Positions 30,001-39,332 are shown, counted from the first letter of the stretch. The stretch is 64,000 nt of DNA from Phaeovulum vinaykumarii (GCF_900156695.1 NZ_FTOM01000003.1:186001-250000), one strand, 5' to 3'. Translations and numbers: made by a program. The notes: generated from the sequence alone by a model not told the origin.

Positions 30001-30741
30001 GCGATCATCGGCGGCCACAAGGTCTATCTGCGCACCGGCGAATATGCCGATGGCAGCCTGGGCGAGATCTTCATCGACATGCACAAGGAAGGCGCGGGCT
30101 TCCGGGCGATGATGAACAACTTTGCCATCGCGGTGTCGGTGGGCCTGCAATATGGCGTGCCGCTCGAGGAATTCGTCGATGCCTTCACCTTCACCAAGTT
30201 CGAGCCCTCGGGCGTGGTGCAGGGCAATGACTCGATCAAGAACGCGACCTCGATCCTTGATTATGTGTTCCGCGAACTGGCGGTCAGCTATCTCGACCGC
30301 ACCGACCTGGCGCATGTGACGCCCAAGGGCGCGCGCTTCGACGAGCTGGGCGGCGGCGAGGGCGAAGGCCGGCCGAACGTGGCCGAAGTGTCCGACCGCA
30401 CGGCGTCGAAATCGCTTGAGGTGCTGCGCCAGATCTCGTCCTCGGGCTATCTGCGCAAGCGCCTGCCCAAGGAACTGGTGGTGCTTCAGGGCGGCCAGGG
30501 CAGCCAGGGCGACCCGGTCAGCGCGCTGAACATGCTGGTGCCGGAAACCGCCGGCAGCGCCGTTGCCGTGGCCGGGGCCACCGCGCTCAGCTCGGGGGTC
30601 GTGACGATGGATGCGCGCGCCAAGGCCAAGATGCAGGGCTACGAGGGCGAGGCCTGCGGCGAATGCGGCAACTACACGCTGGTGCGCAACGGCACCTGCA
30701 TGAAGTGCAACACCTGCGGCGCCACCTCGGGCTGCAGCTGA
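27067..30741 (+). CDS. nrdJ: Vitamin B12-dependent ribonucleotide reductase (class II)
   Basis: Adenosylcobalamin-dependent reductase that makes deoxynucleotides with or without oxygen. The 1224-aa length is that of the long proteobacterial form. Active-site landmarks are [42 protein letters not shown], the [20 protein letters not shown] block and [20 protein letters not shown]. The C-terminus is a zinc-like Cys tail ending [14 protein letters not shown] after [13 protein letters not shown], used for re-reduction. The ATG at 27067 ([17 protein letters not shown]) is the family start; the frame is open further upstream but not conserved. It depends on B12, and the next genes to the right concern cobalamin. 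Confidence 0.98.
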   Translation: MKIERKFTQAETGAYGGMEFSVTTSEIRNPDGKVVFRNDAVEVPAGWSQVAADVLAQKYFRKAGVPARLKRVREKDVPEFLWRSVPDEAALAALPEADRYGSETSARQVFDRMVGAWTYWGWKGGYFTAEADARAYYDEMRHMMARQMAAPNSPQWFNTGLHWAYGIDGPSQGHHYVDYRTGKLVKSDSAYEHPQPHACFIQSVSDDLVNDGGIMDLWVREARLFKYGSGTGTNFSDLRGEGERLSGGGRSSGLMGFLKIGDRAAGAIKSGGTTRRAAKMVICDLDHPDIEQFINWKVIEEQKVASLVAGSKMHERQLNEIFAAIRGWDGAVEDATDPARNAALKTAIRAAKKAMIPETYVNRVLQYARQGYSAIEFPTYDTDWDSEAYVSVSGQNSNNSVRITDAFLQAVRDDADWALIRRTDGSVAKTIKARDLWEQIGHAAWACADPGVQFHDTINAWHTCPEDGQIRGSNPCSEYMFLDDTACNLASMNLLTFLRDGEFDADGYVHATRLWTLTLEISVMMAQFPSREIAQRSYDFRTLGLGYANIGGLLMTMGMGYDSTEGRALCGALSAIMTGIAYATSAEIAKELGPFAGYERNAQHMLRVIRNHRAAAHDSDTYEGVNVTPVPLDAAHCPDDRLVALARSAWDEALTLGEAHGFRNAQVSVIAPTGTIGLVMDCDTTGIEPDFALVKFKKLAGGGYFKIINRSVPAALATLGYRPAQIEEIVAYAVGHGTLGNCPGLNHSTLGAQGFGPAEIARIEAALPSAFDIRFVFNQWTLGEDFCTGTLGIPAEKLADPTFDLLRHLGYSRAQIDAANDHVCGTMTLEGAPFLKPEHYPVFDCANACGKTGKRYLSVEAHIRMMAAAQSFISGAISKTINMANSASIEDVKSAYELSWSLGIKANALYRDGSKLSQPLAAALVEDDEEAEEILATGTAPQKAAVLAEKIVEKVIVKEIVRSHREKLPERRKGYTQKAIIGGHKVYLRTGEYADGSLGEIFIDMHKEGAGFRAMMNNFAIAVSVGLQYGVPLEEFVDAFTFTKFEPSGVVQGNDSIKNATSILDYVFRELAVSYLDRTDLAHVTPKGARFDELGGGEGEGRPNVAEVSDRTASKSLEVLRQISSSGYLRKRLPKELVVLQGGQGSQGDPVSALNMLVPETAGSAVAVAGATALSSGVVTMDARAKAKMQGYEGEACGECGNYTLVRNGTCMKCNTCGATSGCS

Positions 30742-30782
30742 GCCCGCCGCCCGCGGCCCCTGCCATGCCGCCCCATCCCCTG

Positions 30783-30815
30783 CCCCCGCCGCGCCGGCCG
30801 CGCGGCGGGGGTTTT
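30783..30815 (+). terminator. Intrinsic terminator of nrdJ
   Basis: CCCCCGCCGCGC (30783-30794) pairs perfectly with GCGCGGCGGGGG (30800-30811) around a 5-base loop and is followed by TTTT. The tail GGGGGTTTTGCGTTCCGG is repeated exactly at 30828-30845, without a second upstream stem. Confidence 0.85.
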
Positions 30816-30901
30816 GCGTTCCGGATCGGGGGTTTTGCGTTCCGGGCCGGGCCGATCCGGCGCCGCCGAAATGCCGCCATCGCCGCCGGGGGCGTGCGTG
30901 A

Positions 30902-30915
30902 TTGATGAATGTCAA
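30902..30915. promoter_or_regulatory. FnrL/FNR-type box upstream of the aldo-keto reductase
   Basis: TTGATGAATGTCAA matches the FNR-family pattern TTGAY-N4-RTCAA with both half-sites intact. It lies 128 bases upstream of the aldo-keto reductase ATG. A centre at about 30908 would suit a start point near 30950, with TTATCC at 30943 as a -10. Regulation by oxygen is inferred. Confidence 0.55.
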
Positions 30916-31042
30916 TCATGAGTTCCAGCGATTACAGCCCGGTTATCCCATCGCGCCCGGTGCTCTATATCCTTTCCTGTCGGGCGCCCTTCGCCCTATC
31001 GAAACCGGCCTGCCAAAGCCGCAGGAACAGGAGACCGAAGAC

Positions 31043-31900
31043 ATGCTCAAGGAAACCATGACGCTGCCCAATGGTGTTGCGATCCCCAAGCTCGCGCTGG
31101 GCACCTGGATGATCGACGATGACAAGGCCGCTGAGGCCGTGAAAGCCGCCGTCGAGATCGGCTATCGCCATATCGACACCGCGCAGGCCTATGGCAACGA
31201 ACGCGGCGTGGGCGAAGGCGTGCGCACCTGCGGGATCCCGCGCGAAGAGATCTTCGTGCAGACCAAGCTGGCCGCCGAGGTGAAGGATTACGAAGGCGCC
31301 AAGGCCGCGATCGAGGGCTCGCTGGAGACGATGGGGCTCGACTATATCGACCTGATGATCATCCACAGCCCGCAGCCCTGGGGCCAATGGGCCGTCGAGG
31401 ACCGCTTCTTCGAGGGCAATCTGGCGGCGTGGAAGGCGCTGGAAGAGGCGCTGGCGGCGGGCAAGCTGCGCGCCATCGGCGTGTCGAACTTCCAGGTGCC
31501 GGACCTCGACAACCTGCTTGAGAACGCCGCCGTCAAGCCGATGATCAACCAGGTGCTGGCCCATATCGGCAACACCCCCTTCGAACTGATCGACTACACC
31601 CAGTCCAAGGGCCTGCTGGTCGAGGCCTATTCGCCCATCGCGCATGGCAAGATCCTCGATAATGCCGAAATCGGCGCGATGGCGGCCAGATACGGGGTGT
31701 CGATCCCGCAGCTGTGCATCCGCTACATCCTGCAACTGGACTGCCTGGCGCTGCCCAAGACCGGCAATCCGGCGCATATGCAGGCGAATGCCGAGGTGGA
31801 TTTCGAGATCTCGGCCGCCGATATGGACGTGCTCAAGGCGATCACCGCGCGCGATTACGGCGATGCGAGCGTGTTCCCGGTCTTCAGCGGCAAGGCCTGA
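31043..31900 (+). CDS. Aldo/keto reductase
   Basis: NADPH-dependent carbonyl reductase of the 2,5-diketo-D-gluconate reductase type, 285 aa. Signature regions are YRHIDTAQAYGNERGVGEGV with the catalytic Asp and Tyr, FVQTKLAAEVKDYEGAKAA carrying the Lys, a strand with IIHSPQPWGQW including the His, and GVSNFQVPDLDNLL. The C-terminal cofactor segment has ALPKTGNPAHMQANAEV. AACAGGAGACC precedes the ATG at 31043; the frame is open upstream but not conserved. An FNR-type box lies in the promoter region. The physiological substrate is unknown. Confidence 0.93.
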   Translation: MLKETMTLPNGVAIPKLALGTWMIDDDKAAEAVKAAVEIGYRHIDTAQAYGNERGVGEGVRTCGIPREEIFVQTKLAAEVKDYEGAKAAIEGSLETMGLDYIDLMIIHSPQPWGQWAVEDRFFEGNLAAWKALEEALAAGKLRAIGVSNFQVPDLDNLLENAAVKPMINQVLAHIGNTPFELIDYTQSKGLLVEAYSPIAHGKILDNAEIGAMAARYGVSIPQLCIRYILQLDCLALPKTGNPAHMQANAEVDFEISAADMDVLKAITARDYGDASVFPVFSGKA

Positions 31901-32029
31901 GCCCCGTCAGCGGAAAGGGGGACCGCTGAGAGCGGCCCCCGCGGATCAGGGCCTCGTGGATCAGGGCCCCCACAGATCAGGCCCAGTGAGCACGCCGATG
32001 CGCGATCGCGTGCACCAGGCGAAAGGAAC

Positions 32030-32061
32030 GGCGCGTCCCGCAAGCTCGGGGCGCGCCGTTT
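32030..32061 (+). terminator. Hairpin downstream of the aldo-keto reductase gene
   Basis: GGCGCGTCCC at 32030-32039 pairs with GGGGCGCGCC at 32048-32057 with one T-G pair, followed by GTTT. It lies 130 bases after the stop and ahead of the cobalamin riboswitch. A weaker stem CAGCGG/CCGCTG stands closer to the gene at about 31908-31928. Confidence 0.55.
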
Positions 32062-32177
32062 GGCATGTCCGCAGCCCCCCCCGCCACCGGACAGCCCCGA
32101 CCGCGGCAGCGTGTGTGGGGAGGGAATTTCGGGCCGCCGGGCTTGACCTTCGGGGGCTTTGCACGACATTGGGGGAG

Positions 32178-32337
32178 CTTTGGTGCCCCCGGTTCGCGGG
32201 GGTGAAAAGGGAAGCCGGTGCAGATCCGGCGCTGCCCCCGCAACTGTGAGCGGCGAGGCCCCCTCCGATTGCCACTGGCCGCGAAAGGGCCGGGAAGGCG
32301 GAGCGGGCCCCTGACCCGCAAGCCAGGAGACCTGCCA
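32178..32337 (+). promoter_or_regulatory. Cobalamin (AdoCbl) riboswitch
   Basis: All main parts of the B12 element are visible in order: GCTTTGGTGCC, GTGAAAAGGGAAGCCGGTG with AGATCCGGC, the B12-binding block GCTGCCCCCGCAACTGT, then GCCACTGGCC, GGGAAGGCGG, and the closing CAAGCCAGGAGACCTGCC. About 108 bases later the Cys-rich gene begins. A GC-only hairpin GGGGCGCG/CGCGCCCC near 32381-32400 lies between and may be part of the switch. Confidence 0.96.
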
Positions 32338-32445
32338 GGGCATGACGGTCACCCCCGGACGACGGGTCCGAAGACCGGGTCGGGGCGCGCGGCGCGCCCC
32401 CTGCCCGCCTTCGCCGCCCTTCGGCCAGCGGCGCGGAGGAAGCCC

Positions 32446-32781
32446 ATGGAGCCCAAGGATCTGACGAAGAACGAAGCTTTCAAGGGCTTCACCAATGCCG
32501 AATGCCCCTTTCACCCCTGCCACGAGGGGGTGAAGCGCGAATTCAACTGCCTGTTCTGCTATTGCCCGCTGATCGCCTATGAATGCCCCGGCCCCTATCA
32601 GGTGTTCACCGGCTCGAACGGCGTGGTGCGCAAGGATTGCTCGGCCTGCACGCTGCCGCATGACGGCTATCAGCAATCTTGGAACTTCATCCAGAAATGG
32701 CTGGATTATCCCGTGGTCTGGAAGGGCCAGCCGCAGACCGATCCGCCGCGCGCCCGTCCCCGCCCCGAAGGCGCCGCCTGA
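32446..32781 (+). CDS. Cysteine-rich small domain protein under B12 riboswitch control
   Basis: A 111-aa protein whose core carries eight cysteines: C20, C25, C35, C38, C40, C47, C65 and C68, in segments such as AECPFHPCHEG, NCLFCYCPLIAYECPG and KDCSACTLPHDGY. This is the Cys-rich small domain family (PF04071-like), often found near cobalamin genes, with no established function; metal or Fe-S binding is likely from the Cys spacing. GCGGAGGAAG precedes the ATG. The cobalamin riboswitch directly upstream shows that its expression follows B12 status. It is convergent with cobQ, so it does not share a transcript with it. Confidence 0.85.
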   Translation: MEPKDLTKNEAFKGFTNAECPFHPCHEGVKREFNCLFCYCPLIAYECPGPYQVFTGSNGVVRKDCSACTLPHDGYQQSWNFIQKWLDYPVVWKGQPQTDPPRARPRPEGAA

Positions 32782-32990
32782 CACCGGCGCCCGCCCCCCC
32801 TTATCCGAAGACCGCGGGGCGCGCGCGCGCGCGCGTCCGTGCCCCCGCCACCCGCCGCGCATTCCCCCACTTTGGCGGGCGCGTCCGTGCCGGAACGGGG
32901 CGGCGCCGGCGACCGCGGCTGCAAGGGGGCAGCGGTGAGGGGGGTGGCGGCAAGGGGGGGGGGCCGCGGCAAGGCGCCCCCGGCGCGCCT

Positions 32991-34514
32991 TCAGCTCCGG
33001 GGCGGGCGGGCCAGCGCCCAGAGCCGGTCCAGATCCAGATCGGCGGCGATGTCATCGGCCAGCCGGTCGAGCGCGGTCTCGATCCGCGTCTCGAAGGCCG
33101 TTTGCGCCCCCACGCCCAGGGGCGCAAGCCAGGCCGCGCGGAAGGCGTCCGACGCGAAAAGCCCGTGCAGATAGCACCCCGCGACCCGCCCGTCGGCCGA
33201 GACCGCGCCCGCATCGCGCCCATCCAGCCGCAGGAAGGGGCGCGCGCGGTCGGGGCCCGTTGTGCGGCCCATGTGCATCTCATAGCCCGCGAGCGCGGCG
33301 CCGCTCAGCCCGTCGCGCGCCGCGATCCGTTCGAGACGCTTCTCGCCCGTCAACACGGTCTCGACCCTCAGAAGACCCAGCCCCGCATCCTGCCCCGGCG
33401 CGCCCTCGATCCCCTGCGGGTCGGCGATGACCTGCCCCAGCATCTGATAGCCGCCGCAGATGCCCAGCACCCGCCCGCCCTGCCGGTGATGGGCCAGGAT
33501 GTCGATATCCCAGCCTTCGGCGCGCAGCGTGGCCAGATCGGCGCGCGTGGCCTTGGAGCCCGCCAGCACGATCACATCGGCGCGCGGCAGCGGCGCGCCG
33601 CGGCGGGCAAAGATCACCTCAAGCCCCGGTTCGGCGGCCAGCGGGTCCAGATCGTCGAAATTGGCAATCCGCGGCAGTTCGGGGACCACGATGCGCAGCC
33701 GCGCGCCCGTGCGCCGCCCGGCGCGGGCCAGGCCAAGGCTGTCTTCCTCGGGCAGGGCGCGCGCGGCCTCGGACCAGCGCAGAAGCCCCAGCAAAGGCCA
33801 GCCGGTTGCCGCCTCGATCTCCTGCGCGGCGGGGGCAAAGATCGCCGGATCGCCGCGGAACTTGTTGACCAGAACGCCCACGACACGGGCGCGTTCGGAG
33901 GCGCTCCAGAGCAGGTGATGGCCCAGCACCGCCGCCGTGACGCCCCCGCGGGACTCGTCGCCCAGCAGCACGACCGGCAGATCGGCGCTTTCGGCCAGCC
34001 CCATGTTCGAGATGTCCTGCGCGCGCAGATAGCGTTCGCCCCCCGAGCCCGCGCCCTCGATCAGCACCAGGTCGCGCCCCGTCCCCAGCCGGTTCAGCGC
34101 CGCCCGCACCGCCGGACGCAGGCCGGGCTTGAGCGCCTGATATTCCGCCGCCGAATGCCGCCCCAGCACCTTGCCCGACAGCACCACCTGCGCATCGACA
34201 TCGGTCTCGGGCTTCAGCAGCACCGGGTTCATGTCCACCAGCGGCGCCAGCCCGCAGGCCCGCGCCTGAAGCGCCTGCGCCCGCCCGATCTCGCCGCCGT
34301 CCTGGGTGACGGCGGCATTGTTGGACATGTTCTGCGCCTTGAAGGGCGCGACCTTCAGCCCGCGGCGCGCAAAGGCCCGGCAGAGCCCGGCCACGATCAG
34401 GCTCTTGCCGACATCCGAGCCCGTGCCCATCACCATCAGGCGCCGGGCGGGCCCCGCGCCTGAGCGGCCCAGATCCGAGCGGCCCGGATCCGAGCGTCCC
34501 GCGTCCGAGGTCAT
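32991..34514 (-). CDS. cobQ: Cobyric acid synthase, paralogue 1
   Basis: Glutamine-dependent amidase that converts cobyrinic acid a,c-diamide (adenosylated) to cobyric acid. The 507-aa protein has the N-terminal dethiobiotin-synthase-like domain with P-loop [17 protein letters not shown] (about residues 30-46) and [20 protein letters not shown], and a C-terminal glutaminase with the nucleophile in [10 protein letters not shown] and the His in GCYLHGLF. The usual DRGG after strand 4 reads [10 protein letters not shown], with Ser in place of Asp. Its start overlaps the stop of a second cobQ (ATGA at 34511-34514). A repetitive N-terminus ([16 protein letters not shown]) precedes the P-loop domain. 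Confidence 0.93.
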   Translation of the reverse strand: MTSDAGRSDPGRSDLGRSGAGPARRLMVMGTGSDVGKSLIVAGLCRAFARRGLKVAPFKAQNMSNNAAVTQDGGEIGRAQALQARACGLAPLVDMNPVLLKPETDVDAQVVLSGKVLGRHSAAEYQALKPGLRPAVRAALNRLGTGRDLVLIEGAGSGGERYLRAQDISNMGLAESADLPVVLLGDESRGGVTAAVLGHHLLWSASERARVVGVLVNKFRGDPAIFAPAAQEIEAATGWPLLGLLRWSEAARALPEEDSLGLARAGRRTGARLRIVVPELPRIANFDDLDPLAAEPGLEVIFARRGAPLPRADVIVLAGSKATRADLATLRAEGWDIDILAHHRQGGRVLGICGGYQMLGQVIADPQGIEGAPGQDAGLGLLRVETVLTGEKRLERIAARDGLSGAALAGYEMHMGRTTGPDRARPFLRLDGRDAGAVSADGRVAGCYLHGLFASDAFRAAWLAPLGVGAQTAFETRIETALDRLADDIAADLDLDRLWALARPPRS

Positions 34515-36085
34515 TGCGCCAGCGCCAGCAGCGCGTCGAGATCGAGCGAGGCCTCGACATGATCGGCAAGTGCGTCGAGCGTGGCCTCGACCTGGGCCTC
34601 GTAATCCAGCCCCGAGACCGCCGCGCCCAGCCCCGACAGCCAGTGCCGGCGGAAGCTGTCCGAGCCGAAGAGCCCGTGCACATAGCAGCCCGACACATGC
34701 CCGTCGGCCGAGATCGCGCCCTCGGGGCGGCCGTCCAGCATCAGCCAGGGCCGGGTCAACCCCGCGCCGCTGCTGCGGCCCATGTGGATCTCGTAGCCGC
34801 GCACCTCGGTCCCCGACAGGCTGTCCTGCGCGCAGATCTCGGTCAGGCGTTTCTCGGGCGTGATCGTGGTCTCGATGTCCAGAAGGCCGAGGCCCGGCGT
34901 CACCCCCGGCTCGCCCTCGATGCCCTCGGGGTCGCGGACCAGACGGCCCAGCATCTGGAAACCGGCGCAGATCCCCACGACGCGGCCGCCGCGGCGCAGA
35001 TGGGTGCGGATGTCGCCATCCCAGCCTTCGGCGCGCAGCGACTCCAGATCGGCGCGCGTGGTCTTCGAGCCGGGCAGAAGCACCACGTCGGCCTCGGGGA
35101 TCGGGGTGCCGGGGCGCACCAGGATCAGCTCGACCCCCGGTTCGGCGCGCAACGGATCGAGATCGTCGAAATTGGCGATCCGGCCCAGTTGCGGGACCGC
35201 AACGCGCAGCCCCTGCCCGCCCTCCGAAAGGTTGCGCGCCAGAGCCAGCGAATCCTCGGCCGGCAGCAGGGCCGCGGCATCGAACCACGGCACCACCCCC
35301 AGAAGCGGCCAGCCGGTGTGTTCCGTCATCACCTTGCAGCCGGGTTCATAGAGCGAGAAATGCCCGCGGAACTTGTTGACGATATAGCCCTTGACGCGGG
35401 CGCGCTCGGCCTCGTCGTGCAGAAGCCAGCTGCCCACCACCGCCGCCAGCGCGCCGCCGCGGTCGTTGTCGGTCAGAAGGACGACCGGAAGATCGGCCTC
35501 CAGCGCCAGCTTCATGTTGGTGATGTCGCAATGGCGCAGATGGACCTCGGTCGCAGCGCCCGCCCCCTCGACCAGCACCAGATCGGCGTCACGCGCCACG
35601 CGGGCGAAGCTGTCCAGCACCGCGGGCATCAGATGCGGCTTGAGGTGGTGATATTCGCGCGCCGGCCAATTGCCCAGCGGCCGGCCGCGCAGCACCACCT
35701 GCGAGCCCACGCCCGATTGCGGCTTGAGCAGGACCGGATTCATGTGGATCGAGGCCGGCAGCCCGCAGGCCCGCGCCTGAAGCGCCTGGGCGCGCCCGAT
35801 CTCGCCGCGCGGGGGGGGCGGCGCATCGGGGCCGGGCGCGGGCGGCAGGTCGCTGTCGGCCGAGACGGCGGCATTGTTGGACATGTTCTGCGCCTTGAAG
35901 GGCGCGACCTTCAGCCCGCGGCGCGCATAGGCCCGGCAGAGCCCCGCCACCAGCAGCGACTTGCCCACATCCGAGCTGGTGCCCTGGATCATCAGCGCGC
36001 GCGCCTTGCGCGGCCGGGCCTCGTGGAACGCGCTCAGGTCAAGATCATCGAGCGAGGGGATCGGGCGGGTCGTTTCAGACGTCAT
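34511..36085 (-). CDS. cobQ: Cobyric acid synthase, paralogue 2
   Basis: A second complete CobQ, 524 aa, directly upstream of the first and translationally coupled to it. It shares the P-loop ([17 protein letters not shown]), [32 protein letters not shown], the glutaminase nucleophile in [10 protein letters not shown] and the His in GCYVHGLF. It keeps the canonical [11 protein letters not shown] where paralogue 1 has a Ser. It carries a Pro-rich insert ([15 protein letters not shown]) after the SNNAA segment and differs strongly elsewhere, so the pair is not a recent duplication. The ATG at 36085 was chosen ([10 protein letters not shown]); 36094 is also possible. Confidence 0.93.
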   Translation of the reverse strand: MTSETTRPIPSLDDLDLSAFHEARPRKARALMIQGTSSDVGKSLLVAGLCRAYARRGLKVAPFKAQNMSNNAAVSADSDLPPAPGPDAPPPPRGEIGRAQALQARACGLPASIHMNPVLLKPQSGVGSQVVLRGRPLGNWPAREYHHLKPHLMPAVLDSFARVARDADLVLVEGAGAATEVHLRHCDITNMKLALEADLPVVLLTDNDRGGALAAVVGSWLLHDEAERARVKGYIVNKFRGHFSLYEPGCKVMTEHTGWPLLGVVPWFDAAALLPAEDSLALARNLSEGGQGLRVAVPQLGRIANFDDLDPLRAEPGVELILVRPGTPIPEADVVLLPGSKTTRADLESLRAEGWDGDIRTHLRRGGRVVGICAGFQMLGRLVRDPEGIEGEPGVTPGLGLLDIETTITPEKRLTEICAQDSLSGTEVRGYEIHMGRSSGAGLTRPWLMLDGRPEGAISADGHVSGCYVHGLFGSDSFRRHWLSGLGAAVSGLDYEAQVEATLDALADHVEASLDLDALLALAQ

Positions 36086-36906
36086 CGGAGCCATCTTCGG
36101 GGCGCGCCGGGGCGGCAAGGCCGGGCGCGGCGGTTATGGGAACAGTGGGCGGGGGCTTTGCGGGCGGTGTGTGCCGCGGGCGGGGGCCCGTTCCGGGGCG
36201 CGCAGGCCGGCGTCATCCCCGCGCGCGGACGGACAGGCGCGCAGGCGCCGCCATGCGCAGCGGCACCGCAGGACACGGCGGCAGGGCAGGAACGGATCTG
36301 GTCATGTGGTCTTCACCCGAGACAAGTGACGGAACGGGCACGGCCGGCACCGGAAGCGGCCCGGCCCGCGGGCCCCCCGCCCGTGGACATTGCTGCCGAA
36401 GTCCGCGCCGCCGGGAAACCCGGCCCGTGCCATGTCGGGCGCGGCCCGACCCACAGGACCGGGGCGGGCCCGTGTCATCTGCCGCCCTGCGCACGGGCAG
36501 CGGATCGGCCGTCCTGGCCGCGGCCATGCGTCGGGCCCTTGCAGGACAGGGCGCCCTTCGAGCGCGCCCGTTCTATCAAAGCGGCCCGGCCTGTCCATCC
36601 CAAAAGAAGGGCGGTCCCGCAGGCGTGATCCGCGCCGCCCCGTCGCGCCCCCCGTCGCGCCCCCCCGTCGCGCCCCCCGTCGCGCGCCCCGTCCTTCGCG
36701 GGCGCCCCGTCCTTCGCGCGAGCCCGGCCTTCGCCCGCACACCGCGTTCCGGGGCCCCGCACCGCCCGCCGCCGCGGGACTTTGCAAGACCCTGCGCATT
36801 TGCTAGATTTATCCACAAGGTGCCACCAAGGCGCCACCGGCCGGGCAACGTCCCGCCCGACCCGAGCAGATCGGGCCCCCGCGGCCCCGAAGACAGGACA
36901 GGCGAA
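36086..36906. other. 821-base intergenic region between divergent cobQ and Hint genes
   Basis: No protein gene is supported on either strand; the open frames are arginine/proline-rich and lack ribosome sites. No cobalamin riboswitch could be found ahead of cobQ on the minus strand. The region contains a GC-only tandem repeat (36638-36720) and a perfect DnaA-type 9-mer TTATCCACA at 36809-36817, about 90 bases before the Hint gene. The stretch TTTGCTAGATTTATCCACAA is the most AT-rich part and may hold the promoter of the Hint gene. Confidence 0.65.
36638..36720 (+). repeat. Degenerate GC tandem repeat (CCCCGTCGCGCC family)
   Basis: About four copies of CCCCGTCGCGCC with 12-13 bp period are followed by two copies of CGCCCCGTCCTTCGCG. 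The array lies in the middle of the gap between cobQ and the Hint gene, outside any gene. Confidence 0.8.
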
Positions 36907-37983
36907 ATGACCGGGCTGACAGGCACGTTCGTGGTGGCGTGGACGCATACCGAAACCGACGGTCTGCGCGGCGCCCCGCCCGCAGCGCTGGAGATCGGCG
37001 CTGAATGGCGCTGGCGTGGCGAAGCCCTGCGCATCGACGGCCCCGCCGATGTGCTGCGCCTGCCCCGGCCCGAAAGCGAGCGCGCCCGCCGGGCCCGCGC
37101 CGCCCGCGCGGTGCATCGGCTGTTGTCGCTGGCGGGGGGCGGCCAGGGCGCGCCCGAGCTGCCCGCTCCCGACCCCGCCGACACGCCCTTTGCCGAAACG
37201 GACACCAGCTTCACCGTGACCGACGGGCGCATGGCCTTTGTCGTGACCGTGATCGAGGCGCCCGAACACGGCACCCGCCTGGCGATGTTCTCGGGCCCGG
37301 TGCCGCCGCGCGACCGCGCGCTCTGGGTCGTCGAGCGCGCGGCGGGGCTGGATCTGCCCGCGCGCCCCGGCCCGACGCCCGGTGTCATCTGCTTTGCCCG
37401 CGGCACGCTGATCGACACGCCCCGCGGCCGCCGCCCCGTCGAGACCCTGGCCCCGGGCGATCTGGTCGAGACCTGCGACGACGGCCCGCAGCCGGTGCTG
37501 TGGCGCGGCAGCCGGCGGCTGTCGGGGGCGCGGCTGCGGGCGCTGCCGCATCTGCGTCCGGTGCGGCTGAGGGCGGCCGCGCTCGATCCCGCCCGCCCCG
37601 ACGCCGATCTGATCGTGTCGCCGCGCCACCGGATCGTGCTGCGCGGAAAGGCGGCGCGCGCGCTCTTCAACGCGCCCGAAGTGCTGGTCGCGGCCGCCGA
37701 TCTGGTCAACGACCGCACGATCCAGGTGTTCCATGGCCTGCGCGAGGTCGATTATGTCCACCTGATGTTCGCCCGCCACCAGATCCTGCGCGCCAACGGG
37801 ATCGAAAGCGAAAGCTTCCACCCCGACGCCACCGCGCTCGAGATGATCGCCCCGCAGGATCGCAGCGCCCTGGTGGCCACCCTTCGGGATCAAGATCCTG
37901 GCGGGCGTGGCTATGGCCCGACCGCACGGCGCGCGCTCACCCGCTCCGAAGCGGCGATCCTGCGCCACGACATGGCCGCCTGA
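36907..37983 (+). CDS. Hint domain protein
   Basis: A 358-aa protein with a C-terminal Hedgehog/intein (Hint_2-type) domain, a family expanded in Rhodobacteraceae and without a settled role. The domain begins at Cys162 in GVICFARGTLIDTPRG, followed by VETLAPGDLVET, a His in IVSPRHRIVL, and VHLMFARHQILRANG; it ends with the usual ARRALTRSEAAILRHDM. The N-terminal 160 residues are unrelated to known domains and contain no signal peptide; in this group the Hint module is thought to self-cleave at the Cys and release or modify the N-part. The ATG at 36907 is preceded by GACAGGCGAA. It stands alone, convergent with an SGNH hydrolase gene. Confidence 0.88.
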   Translation: MTGLTGTFVVAWTHTETDGLRGAPPAALEIGAEWRWRGEALRIDGPADVLRLPRPESERARRARAARAVHRLLSLAGGGQGAPELPAPDPADTPFAETDTSFTVTDGRMAFVVTVIEAPEHGTRLAMFSGPVPPRDRALWVVERAAGLDLPARPGPTPGVICFARGTLIDTPRGRRPVETLAPGDLVETCDDGPQPVLWRGSRRLSGARLRALPHLRPVRLRAAALDPARPDADLIVSPRHRIVLRGKAARALFNAPEVLVAAADLVNDRTIQVFHGLREVDYVHLMFARHQILRANGIESESFHPDATALEMIAPQDRSALVATLRDQDPGGRGYGPTARRALTRSEAAILRHDMAA

Positions 37984-38238
37984 GCCGCGCGCCGCGCCCC
38001 TGCCCACCCAAACCCGCCTGAGCCCCGCCCACCAGAGCCCGCCCCCCGCAGGCGGGGGCCCTTCACCTGCCCCAACCGCACCAGGCGCGCCCCGCGCCGT
38101 CCCGAAGGGCGGCGCGGCCCGGCCGCGGGCCTCGATGGCGCGCGGACGGGCTCCCCCCCCACAGGCGGCCCCGTCCTCAGCCGCGCCCACAGGCGCCAAA
38201 TGCCCCCCGCGCGCGCCGCGCCCGAAGGACCGTCCCGC

Positions 38239-39114
38239 TCAGGGCTGAGCGCCGCGCGGCAGGGCCGCCGCAATGGCCCGGGCCAGAAGCGCCGTGCCCT
38301 CCGGTGTGGGGTGGATCGGATCACGATAGAGCGCCGCCCGCCAGCCGGGGATCTGGCCCACTCGGTAGAGCGCGATCCTGTCGCCCAGAGCCTCGGCAAA
38401 GGGCGCAAACCCGGCCTCCAGCGCAGTGAACGCCGCATCGGGGTCGGCCAATTCCGCGCGTGTCGGATAAAGCCAGACCTGCACGTCGCAATCGCAGCCC
38501 GCCACCACATCGGCCAATGCGGCCACCGGATCGCGCCTCGGCACCTGTAGATCGGCGGGCGTCGGGGCCGCCTCGGGCCGGATCAGACGCTTCTGCGCCA
38601 GATAGAGAACCGCCGACAAGGGATGCGCGCGCGGATGGGTCAGCGGGCTTTGCCACGACGAGGGCGCGTCGAAATCGGCGCTGTTGAAGACGAAGACCAG
38701 CGTCTCGGCCGCCTCAAGGACATCGCGGTTCGCCTCAAGCCAATTGGCCTCGTTCACCACGGCCCAGCTGCCGGCGCTGATCGGCCAGACCGTCTTGCCT
38801 TCCCCCTCCAGCGCCTCCTGCACCCGCGGCCCCAGACGGTCCCGAAGCGCGTAGGAATTGCCGCACCAGACGATGCTGTCGCCCACCAGAAGCACATCGT
38901 CGGGCCCATCCTGCCAGGGCTGCGCAACCCCCATGCCGCGATCATTCACCACCCAGTCGTTGCGGTTGAGAAACGATCCCGACTGATTGGGGGCGGGCAC
39001 ATAGCCCACGACATTATCTGCGTCGTAGATCGGGAAATCGACGGCGCCCAGCAGACGCGCCCCCACCTCCAGCGCGATCACCGCCAGGACGGAAAGACCC
39101 AGAAAATACCGCAT
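38239..39114 (-). CDS. SGNH/GDSL hydrolase, membrane-anchored
   Basis: A 291-aa SGNH-fold esterase or acyltransferase-like protein. An N-terminal hydrophobic segment (FLGLSVLAVIALEVGARLL) anchors or exports it. Block I is VLLVGDSIVWCGNSY with the nucleophile Ser; block V is YRDPIHPTPEGTALLA with the Asp-His pair. The family includes cell-wall or polysaccharide deacetylases and lipases, and the substrate here is unknown. Several starts are near; the ATG at 39114 gives a complete signal segment. It is separated from the AlkD-like gene upstream by 218 bases without visible features. Confidence 0.85.
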   Translation of the reverse strand: MRYFLGLSVLAVIALEVGARLLGAVDFPIYDADNVVGYVPAPNQSGSFLNRNDWVVNDRGMGVAQPWQDGPDDVLLVGDSIVWCGNSYALRDRLGPRVQEALEGEGKTVWPISAGSWAVVNEANWLEANRDVLEAAETLVFVFNSADFDAPSSWQSPLTHPRAHPLSAVLYLAQKRLIRPEAAPTPADLQVPRRDPVAALADVVAGCDCDVQVWLYPTRAELADPDAAFTALEAGFAPFAEALGDRIALYRVGQIPGWRAALYRDPIHPTPEGTALLARAIAAALPRGAQP

Positions 39115-39332
39115 CGCGGACCCCCCGTGCGCGCCACCGGAACACGACTATCGAACATCTGAAACCCACACCTTGTTTCAAACCTCCCTGAATGCGGGCG
39201 GCAAGACAACCGGAATTCACGCAAGGATTGTGGCGCGCGGCCATGCGACGCAGAACGGCTCAGCGCAGAACGGGCGGCACAGCCGCGGCGGATCACGAAT
39301 TGCGCGCGGGGCGGACGCCCTGGCCGACGGGC

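Noticed and set aside
26935-30915. 1326-codon open frame on the minus strand opposite nrdJ
   Set aside because: Same mirror effect; nrdJ is fully conserved on the plus strand and the antisense frame has no recognisable domain or ribosome site.
30742-31042. N-terminal extension of the aldo-keto reductase from an ATG near 30905
   Set aside because: The extension overlaps the FNR-type box and is not conserved; a good ribosome site precedes 31043.
36086-36320. Cobalamin riboswitch upstream of the cobQ pair on the minus strand
   Set aside because: Only a vague GCCCACTG similarity; the core blocks are missing.
36638-36720. CRISPR-like array
   Set aside because: Units are 12-16 bp, contiguous and GC-only, without spacers or cas genes.
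36809-36817. Replication origin because of a perfect DnaA box
   Set aside because: One box only, no AT-rich unwinding region and no origin-linked genes; listed only as a possible regulatory site.
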